64,000 nucleotides of DNA. It comes from Proales similis. Taxonomy: Eukaryota > Rotifera > Eurotatoria > Ploima > Proalidae. The notes beneath the pieces were generated by a model that did no database searches, had not been told where the DNA came from, and saw only the letters and a list, made by a program, of their open reading frames with translations. Below are positions 56,184 to 64,000 of this stretch, in pieces; positions within the stretch are counted from its first letter, which is position 1, and every line of letters starts with the position of its first letter. The DNA lies in contig JAGVRJ010000010.1 in assembly GCA_019059635.1 (NCBI GenBank), positions 1,490,501-1,554,500 on the forward strand. The letters run 5' to 3'. A program made the translations under genes and the position numbers.

Positions 56184-59100
56184 CTAGAACAAATCTGGGC
56201 ATCGTTTCCAATCTTGCGTGCTTTTACATTCCCAATACTCGTTTTTGAAAACGTGAATCGGCTGTTCGGTGTAAGGGTCAATGAGCTTTTTAAACCAGCG
56301 CGGCTCGTGCAACACAATGTCGCCTTTGGTCTCGCCGCTCTCACCCACTATGCCGAGCTCTGATTCACGCTTCCTCCGCCAAGATCGCTGCTTCTCCTCA
56401 AGGCGCAGCTTTTCTTCGTTGGCCTCGTCCCACTTGCCTTGCTCCATCAGACGCTGATCTGGCCTCAGACGTGAGTCGGTCGGCGCGACTCCCTCCTCGG
56501 GCTCGTTGAGCTGAACGGCCAACTCGGTGAAATTGTACATCGACTCAAGATATGGAGGGGGGTAGCGTCGTTTCCACAGCACCTTGGAAGGACCTGTGCT
56601 GAGTTGAGTGCGCTCGTTGACCACTTGCGGATTAAGGACTCGGGCACCCTCGACTTGGTCCACCCAGGTTCCATTTAATACATAACGAGCAACGTTGTTC
56701 GAGTCGGTGATTATACCGGTCACCTTCCTGGGCGGGTCGCGCGAAAAGTACGAATAGGCAAAGTACTTTAGATGGCAGATGTCTTTGGTCTTGTGGTTCA
56801 CAATGTCCATCTCGCCGACATTGTCGATCCAGAGCTTGCCCACAATTATGTTGCGAACAAAGGTGGACACTTTGCGCCATGTGTAATGGTGTCCGCTCTT
56901 TTTAAATTCAAGATGCGAAGTGCCGAGCGGAACCACTTGCAAGTACTGTCCCCTGAATTTGCTGGACATGGTGAACTCTTGATAAAACTGCCAGTCATGC
57001 ACACTGTCCACGTGCTATTGAAACAAGCTCAATTAGACCGCCAAAGAGAGAGAGCGTGGGAAAAGGAAATTTTACCATTGCAAATCCAGGCGGATGATGC
57101 GAGACCTGTTCGGATATTGATCGCCAGCCATAGTCGTCGAGTCGATCGCACTCGAACGTTTCGCCCAGAATCGGATTGAATGGCTTGTTGGTGCGAGTGG
57201 CCGTAGTGCTGTACGACGAAATGGTGAATGCGGCCACGTAGGCCATCTGCTCCCATTGGTCGTCGCATTGCGCCGCTTTGTCCAAAAGCTGACTGTACTC
57301 GAGTTCTTCGTTGACTCGCTGCAGCATCGAGAGCGGCTCGCTAAAGTTCACTGGGATCGGAATGCGCGACAAATCTTTTCCTATACAGTTCTTCATTATT
57401 GACCATAGATTGAGAGTGTAATTGGGCCTGGGCGGTATTTCTGTGCGTCTACGACGCGTAGCAAGCGCCTGAGTCGACGGCTTGCTGCTGTCCAGAGAGC
57501 TCTGCTTCTTGTGGCCCGCCAACTCTCCATTCTCGTCACGACGTATTTTAACCTTGATCGTATTCCTTGACTCGTCTGTCTCGTCGTCCATGTCCGGAAA
57601 CAAGAGCTTCGACGCAGTGCTCTCGCTCCTCACGTGCTGGCGAGTGCCTGTCGGCGGCGGCACACTCAAACATATTTGATCCTCGTCCTCGTAGGCGTCG
57701 TGGAATTCGTCTTCAATCAGCTCGCTAGATGTATCCTTTGAATCGTCTGCTTTCGATCGAGTCAATTCCTCGCCACTCTTCTCAGCCCGACTGGTCGCGT
57801 TGCTGCTGGATTTTATCACACCGACGACCGGCTGGCTCTGCTGCGCTTTGCCTTTGGCTGCCGAATTTCGGCTGCCTCGTTTTATCAACTGCGTTTCAAT
57901 GTTCAAATTCTGCTTGGCCATATCCTGGATCATGTCTTCGAGCCTTTGAAAAGCCAAAATAGCTCAGTGCTGAGAGGACTTGTCAAGCTCAAAAATACTT
58001 ACTTTTGTCTCATTTGTCGCTCGTTCTCTAGAACTTTTTGCATTTTCTTGGTCTGCAGCTGGGCCATGTTGATAAACTCCTGACAGTTGTTCACAACGCC
58101 CAGCATGGCGATCTTGTAAACGGTCGATCGCTCGTTGATGGTCTTGAGTGTGCTCTCGTCCGGTCGCGACTGAATGCTCTCGATTTCGTTCAGCGATTTG
58201 GTGAGCACATTGCTCTGCTTGAGAACAAACTCGTGCGACAAGCTGAGCTCGTTCAACTTTTGCTGCATCACTGTGAGCATGCGCTCCACCTCGGCTTTTT
58301 CACGCTCCAGCAGAGCCTGGTCGTCGAACTCGTCGTTTTCGTCGTCGCCTTCCGAGTCGTTTGTAACCACCATGTTCTGCACGTACTGTTTCGCTTTGCT
58401 CTTTGTCATTTCGAGCGCGTTTATCCACTTTTGCTTCTCGACCTCGCTGTTTGCCTTCAAATGAAATGTCTGCGCGCTGCCGTTGTTGACCGCAAAGTGA
58501 CACTGGTCCTCGCTGGTGATCACCGCGTTTGCCAAGTTGATCGTGCCGCGGCAAGTATGCTCCATCTCGTTGGGCGAACGATAGTAAGACAGCAGGCCGT
58601 TGGAGAGGACGAACCAACGCTTCTGGTAGCCCTTCAAATAGTTTGTCCATTTGAACAGGTAGCCGCTCATCTGGCAAGCGGTCGTTTCACTGTTGCTTTT
58701 GCTGTCGGTGTTGGAGGTCGAGCCGCTCGACGCGGACGTGTCCAACTTGCTCGCGTTTGTGGCCAGTTGACAGCTCGGGCCTGACTTGCTCGCCACCAAT
58801 GCAGATGGCATCGTTTGATAGGATCGGAGGGCTGGAGCCGGCGGCGCTTCGCCTCCGATCGACTTGGCCGGTTTGAGTTCGCTGGCAGTGACGCTACTCT
58901 GACTCGCATCGTTTAGCGTCTGAGAGCGAACATGGCCCTTTGCCTGTGACGACATTGAGTCCTCTTTTAACATGAATCGAACAAAACAGAATTAGAACTT
59001 GTTTGCGTAAATGGAGCTGCACAAATAATTGACACAATGCGAGTGTGGCAATAGTTTGAAAGAAAGCAGAGCTGCAGTGTTGGGGAGAAGGAGAGCAGCT

Positions 59101-60034
59101 GCCACGCTCATTGGCATTCATACGCAAGCGACCATTATGGAAAGACAGATTAAAAGAGAGGCGGTTCGGTTACACGCTAATTTGCCTCCAATCGAAAATT
59201 GAACGCTCTTGGCCTCCTTTTCGTTTGTAAATGATAGGTGATTGGCTCAAGCCGTCAAACACACACACACACACGTCTACAGCCACGCCTGCCGGCACAG
59301 AGCACAACTCATGTAAATTGATGATCAAGCGCGCCGGTTGAATCGACGCCAAATGCTACCGGTAGTGGCGGCTCAATATGAAAAATCAGTCCTTCAAAGC
59401 AATGAGAATTATTCGCTTCTGTGATGGGACCATCTAGTTCGACTGAGCATAAATTATGATTAGCGTTCGTGCAACTAGTGAGAGGCAAGAAATTTTCTTC
59501 AAAAGATTTCTCTCTTTTTGCCCATGCGCTTGTTTTTGTTTAAACTTGAGCGTGAAAAGAGCCATAAAACTTCCAAGCGAGGGCCCAAATCGAGAGAAGA
59601 GCAGACCAACACGCTCAGCTTGGGTTTCCCTTCAAATGTAGACAATTGCACTCACCATATGCGCTCGAAGCGTCATCATTCTCTTGCTCAGACTCGTCGG
59701 ACATGTGACTTGACGCATTTCGACTGTGACGCGACTTGAACGAGGGCAGAAAAGCGCAGCCGTTTTTCTTCAGTGACTCGCGTCGCAGCCAGGCAGAGAA
59801 CTTGCGCGTCCGAGGCGAGCAGCTGCCTAGCTCCATGCTGTGGGTGTAGTCTACGCTTTGCGAGGTTACTTTCACTTCGTTGCGCTTGCGCCTGAGTTTT
59901 GGCGTAATTATTGATCGAGTCCTCGCCATAGACCAACAGTCGCTTCCATTTTGCTGATTAGTTGGTAATCTATTGGTTTGCTGCTGCTGCCGCTGTTGAA
60001 GCTGCTTGCTCACTCCCAAGTCAGCCGACGACAT
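56184..60034 (-). CDS. OSBP: Oxysterol-binding protein (OSBP1 type)
   Basis: Four exons (60034-59656, 58963-58003, 57943-57076, 57014-56184) give about 1012 residues. The last three also read as an 889-residue form from an ATG at 58973, so exon 1 may be an alternative 5' exon; its junction is in frame. The PH domain at about 227-320 (GYLFKWTNYLKGYQKRWFVL, SNGLLSYYRSPNEMEHTCRG) is very close to vertebrate OSBP. A coiled coil follows, then an FFAT-like motif EFHDAYE (about 526) for VAP binding in the ER, then the ORD with the EQVSHHPP fingerprint and KFRGQYLQVVPLG. The end is EYWECKSTQDWKRCPDLF. It exchanges sterol and PI4P at ER-Golgi contacts. The N-terminal extension is basic and Gln-rich and does not resemble the Gly/Ala-rich vertebrate N-terminus. 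Confidence 0.93.
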
Positions 60035-62407
60035 GATCTCTGCTAGCAATTCTTTCTAGATTGTTTTGTAGCCGCCGTTGAGAATTGGATCCTTCAGCTG
60101 CAAGTCAGCATTGCTTTTCTCTTCTAAATTGAAAAAATGGGTCGATTTTACAAGAGCAGTTCTACGCTAAAAATCTGGCCTTTCGGCACTTTCGTCTCGG
60201 TTGCTTTCTGTTTTTGTTGTTTTCCATGTAAGTAATAGCAAATAGAAAAAGAATCGGGTGACGTAAAAAAATTCATAAATTAGGACCTAAAAGGTTGCTG
60301 TAGTCGAATAAAAATTAGAGCCAGGCGACATGATCGTTTAAATAAAATAAGTTGGCTAACCGAAAGAAATTGAGTCAGAGTGAATGAATGAACGAAAAGC
60401 AATGGGCAGGGGCAAGGATAAGAGGAGAGAGCCTATGATGCACAGTTTGACATTAAAACTACTTAATGCAGATAATTGTGCATTCAAGGGATCACATGAG
60501 CAGTCGAGTAGAAGCGCGACCGAGCCTATCGGGACCGCAGCACTCTGCTCGACGGCCCATTCGATCCCGTCTGCCTTGTAGCAATTTACATAACTTTCTG
60601 TCTCATCGTTTAGGCCGGGCCAAGCGTTCGGTTTTACTGTGTCGTCATCATTCGCTCATAGACTCTTTGATCTAGACCTCGACGATTTGCCTCGTTATTT
60701 GACTTGTACTCTCAAAACTAATTCCCGAGTGCATTTGTTGCTACATACATTCAAATAGGAGCGAGCTAAGCTCCTAGAGCCCTTCGTCAAACTGCACGCG
60801 TCTGAGTGTGTTGACATTGAGATGAGCACGCGAGCAGGCCTCTCCTCGTTTCGTTTTGTGGCGAGATGTAGCCTCTTGCACAAACATCCTGTGAAGGCCA
60901 AGGTAGACAACACATGCCGAGCAGATGAGCAAGCAAAACGCTTATTTACTACCGCTGTAGATTGGACGCGAATTTGTTCGTTGCGATTCTTTCCTCAACA
61001 ATCAAGTCGGCCTGAGATGATCTAGTTTTGATGACGCCGTCTGTCGCTTCATCATTCAGTTTACAAATTTGATACTCGCTTCATAATAACGATCGTTGTG
61101 TCTTGGTCTTTTTTTTCCAATTCTCTCTCTCTGCCTCTCTCTTCTTTCTCTGTCTATCTGCTCTTTCACTACGAGCGAAAGGCTCAGGCTATGACTGTCT
61201 TGATTGAATAATGATTGCGTCCGCTTGAGCAGCTTATTTGAGCGCCGACAAACACTCAAACTGACACATTTTCTAAGCTGATGAACAGCCTTGCTAATCA
61301 TCTTCATGATTATCAGCTCGGTCGTCATTAAGAAATGACGCTTGCTTATTAGTTCGGAAAACCAAGTGGCGCAAATCATGCGTTTGTTTTCTTTAGCCCG
61401 ACTGCAGCTGCGGCTGATGCTTCCAATCAACTAGGCAAAATTACAATTCAAGGCGTCCATTTTACAAGAAAACGTTTTTTTTTCTGCTGAAGCAATCAGC
61501 TCAGCGTGCACACTTCGAGTGGCTGCATGATCGCGTTGAAGCAAAAGCTGGCTTTGCAAACCAGTTCTTGCCTTTTTCACTCTCTCTCTCTCGCCGGGTG
61601 TCATTCGCTGCTCTGGCCCATTCACCTCACATTCCTTCATCGAGGCATGCATGCTGGTTCAAGTAAGCTACTGATCGTTCGCTAGCTTGAGCCCGACAGG
61701 TTTGTAGAAATCAACTTCAGCTACTTTAGCTCGTCTGGCTCAGTGGCAACATTGGGACAGTTGGCAACCATGTGCATTTGGAGAATTATGCGCCTGAGAA
61801 TGCGTGGCCGTCTCGCGTGATCCCAGACTTGAATCACCGACAACATCGCTGCTTCAATGCTTTGTCGGCAATTGAAATAAATTCGCAACGTTTCATTGAC
61901 ACGCTCTTAATCATCAAGGGCCCTTCTCTGCTGATTTCGCAATATATTTCCAACCTCATAATTGGATATTGTTGCGATCAAACACAGGCACATCCACAAA
62001 AACACAAGCGCGAACGTTGATAATTTGAAAATAGAACAAAGAGAGGCGATGAGAAGCAAAGTGAGCCCAAGCTGGTGATGGAAAGAGAGCGATAAATAAA
62101 CTTAATTGGCCGGGTAGAGATGCTTCAGGTAGAGAAACGCTTGATAGACGCCTTGTGCATCAAAATGTGCATTCGAGAGTTAAATCAAGAGAATGGCTGA
62201 ATCCTTTATTCAGTTTGCGAACGCCGATTCACTTGAAGGCTCCTCACTAATTAAATGGAAAGAATCTTAAGAATGCCGACTTCAGACTATTTTTATTCCT
62301 CCGCCTACGCTCGCAGCAGCTGCTTGGATGCTCTCTGCAAACAGTTTGCCAATTGTAATTTGTTGTTTTTCAATGAAAAATTAAAGTAATAGCGATTGAG
62401 CGACAGT
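60035..62407. other. 2.4-kb gene-free stretch
   Basis: AT-rich spacer upstream of OSBP and downstream of ASPDH. Contains CT/GA tracts near 61118-61153 and 61579-61592. No coding potential or RNA gene was recognised. Confidence 0.5.
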
Positions 62408-63535
62408 TCAGTGACGCATACCGAGAAGGCTGTAGAAAAACGAGTCGTAGGTTTGCTTTCCAGTCACATGTCCCACCTGCGCCGGATTGGATCGAACTGT
62501 GTGGCAGATGAAATGCTGCTGCAGCTGCTTGTTGAACGGGCCCTTCACCTCTATTTCAATAAGATGACGATCCAGCAGGCTTCCGATTCAGTCCAATTCA
62601 GCGTGAACTCTTTAGATCTGTCTCAATGGGCGCTGCTGTTTACCTTGGATCAGCGATCAGACAAGCTTGCACCCGATCGAAGCCTAGCTCGACAGCTGCC
62701 AACGCCCCTACTGCCATTGTGTTCACATTGTTGGGCGCCATATGGCAAAGGTTGCGCACGCAGCCTGTTCTCGTAGAAATTAATTCCTTCCCGGCATGTG
62801 GGCTCTCTTTCAAGCGCCTTTTACCTTCGTAGAGCACAAGAGGTGCATGCAGCGGTACACTTCGTTCCAGCAGCTCTCGTAGCTCGCCTTCTAGCTTTAA
62901 GCTGTCTGGATGCTTTTTCATAGTCACCTTGAGCCCGGTTAGCTTTCCTTGTGAGGACATTTTGCGAACATCGTCCGCTCCCCAGAATGCGCCGCAAGGC
63001 ACCAGTATTCGTCTTCCACTTTTGATCGACGCTTTTATCAGCCGATCGAGCAACTCCTGATCCGCAAGAGCAGTTGGCGAGCCGATCTAATTGAATTAGA
63101 CAAATGTCACGCACAAGCCTAGTCTGGCTCGACGACTTGCATTACCGCATAGTCGGCGCTCTCTAAGAACAAATGTCCATATTGCTGTGTAACAATCGGA
63201 TGTGCGACTTCGACGATCAGCTCGGCCTTTCTTGAAATAGTTTCATTTCGAGTAAATGGCGCATGCAAGTCAAGTGGCCTATTGACGATGAGATACCGTT
63301 CAGCAAACTGGTGCAGGTCTTTTAAAACCAAAGCTGGATCGAGGTCAGGATCGTCAATCGGACTGCGGTTCCATATGAATGCAAGCTCGAAATGCTCATT
63401 TTCCAGCACTCGCTTGGTCAAATATTTGCCTTCGTCCGTCGTGAAAAACAAGAGAAAAACCAAATAGAGTGGACTGTGTGTTGGCAAACCTAGATTGCCG
63501 TAGCCAAGAATCGCAATTCGCTTCTTTTCTAGCAT
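62408..63535 (-). CDS. ASPDH: Aspartate dehydrogenase domain-containing protein
   Basis: Five exons (63535-63490, 63429-63146, 63086-62825, 62764-62644, 62579-62408) give 294 residues against 283 in human. The N-terminal Rossmann motif IAILGYGNLG is followed by FELAFIWNR, AELIVEVAHP, IGSPTALADQELLD, ILVPCGAFWGADDVRKM, VTMKKHPDSLKLEG (conserved His region), LVLYEG, APNNVNTMAVGALAAVELGF and a short C-terminal sheet ending YSLLGMRH. The family is NAD(P)-dependent L-aspartate dehydrogenase, structurally like the archaeal and bacterial enzyme in NAD biosynthesis; the animal role is poorly known. The ATG at 63535 is the natural start, and the preceding in-frame residues are not conserved. The stop-proximal exon was found by joining across a GTAAAC..AAG intron. 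Confidence 0.92.
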
Positions 63536-64000
63536 CGCTCGCAAGTCAGTTCTAAAATAACGATTTTCAACCACCAGTTCAGTTGATTGCCTTTCATACT
63601 TAACTTGGCCCGCTTCAAATGCCAACAATACACACTTCTTATCTCTGACCCAGCGTCCAATCAAATCGATTCAAACAGTGCGTTTTAGAGACGACCGTGA
63701 ACTAAAACGCACCGCTCAGAAATGCTCGCCATTTCAATCAGTTTTTTGTTATTCAACAATTTTAGATGAAGCGAATAAAGTAAAAAACGAATCAGACGAC
63801 TTTCTCCGTGTGCTTTTCATTTTGTGCTAAATGCGAAACACATTTCCGGTCTCGGGCGACTTTTGAGCTGGCTGCTCTTCGTCAGCGTTCACTTGACTTC
63901 GATTGGACTGTGATCGACGCTTTGCTGGCTCTTGCTTGTTCTCTTCTGATTTTGCGACAAGAAGCAAATCAAGCAGATCAGACGAAAGAGAAATGAGTTT
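63536..64000. other. Spacer at window end
   Basis: Promoter side of ASPDH. A short frame at 63808-63996 runs near the edge without recognisable features. Confidence 0.4.

Overview
The window is metazoan nuclear DNA. Genes are split by short GT-AG introns (mostly 50-75 nt), and the recognisable proteins are animal ones: PMCA calcium pumps, POFUT1, OSBP, SPEF1, MCM9, ASPDH, LIM proteins and ABCH-type transporters. Coding regions favour C/G at third positions, while spacers are AT-rich with many (GA)n/(CT)n microsatellites. Compact genes and tiny introns suggest a miniaturised or compact-genome invertebrate (for example a compact annelid, mite or tardigrade). I cannot fix the phylum from the sequence alone. 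All coding models below were spliced by eye and are in frame across every junction given unless stated.

Layout, left to right: PPIL4 (+); two tandem plasma-membrane Ca2+-ATPase genes (-); a PP1 glycogen-targeting subunit (-); a small secreted protein made of two near-identical 85-residue repeats (+); MRPL32 (+); MCM9 (-); PRKCSH/glucosidase II beta (-); a Tc1-type HTH plus BEN-domain fusion (-); an intronless rhodopsin-class GPCR (+); POFUT1 (+); a gene-free stretch of about 7.6 kb rich in microsatellites; an IER2/IER5-like gene (+); a small Cys-rich membrane protein (-); SPEF1 (-); a DAPK/DRAK-like kinase with a DFS motif (-); a small basic protein carrying only the RECQL4 'NFVRxNxKK' box (+); a three-LIM protein (+); ABCH transporter copy 1 (+), a second PP1 glycogen-targeting subunit (+) and ABCH copy 2 (+); OSBP (-); ASPDH (-).

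The genes do not form one pathway. The strongest structural theme is recent exchange between tandem duplicates. The two PMCA genes share a 1.44-kb block, including an intron, with one difference seen by eye, while their flanks are diverged. The two ABCH genes are mosaics of near-identical and diverged blocks. A 314-bp Tc1/mariner-type MITE sits in one ABCH intron and is absent from its paralogue. Other points of interest are the HTH-BEN fusion, the RECQL4-box-only protein, the repeat secreted protein with extreme codon bias, and the DFS kinase. No rRNA, tRNA or CRISPR was recognised.
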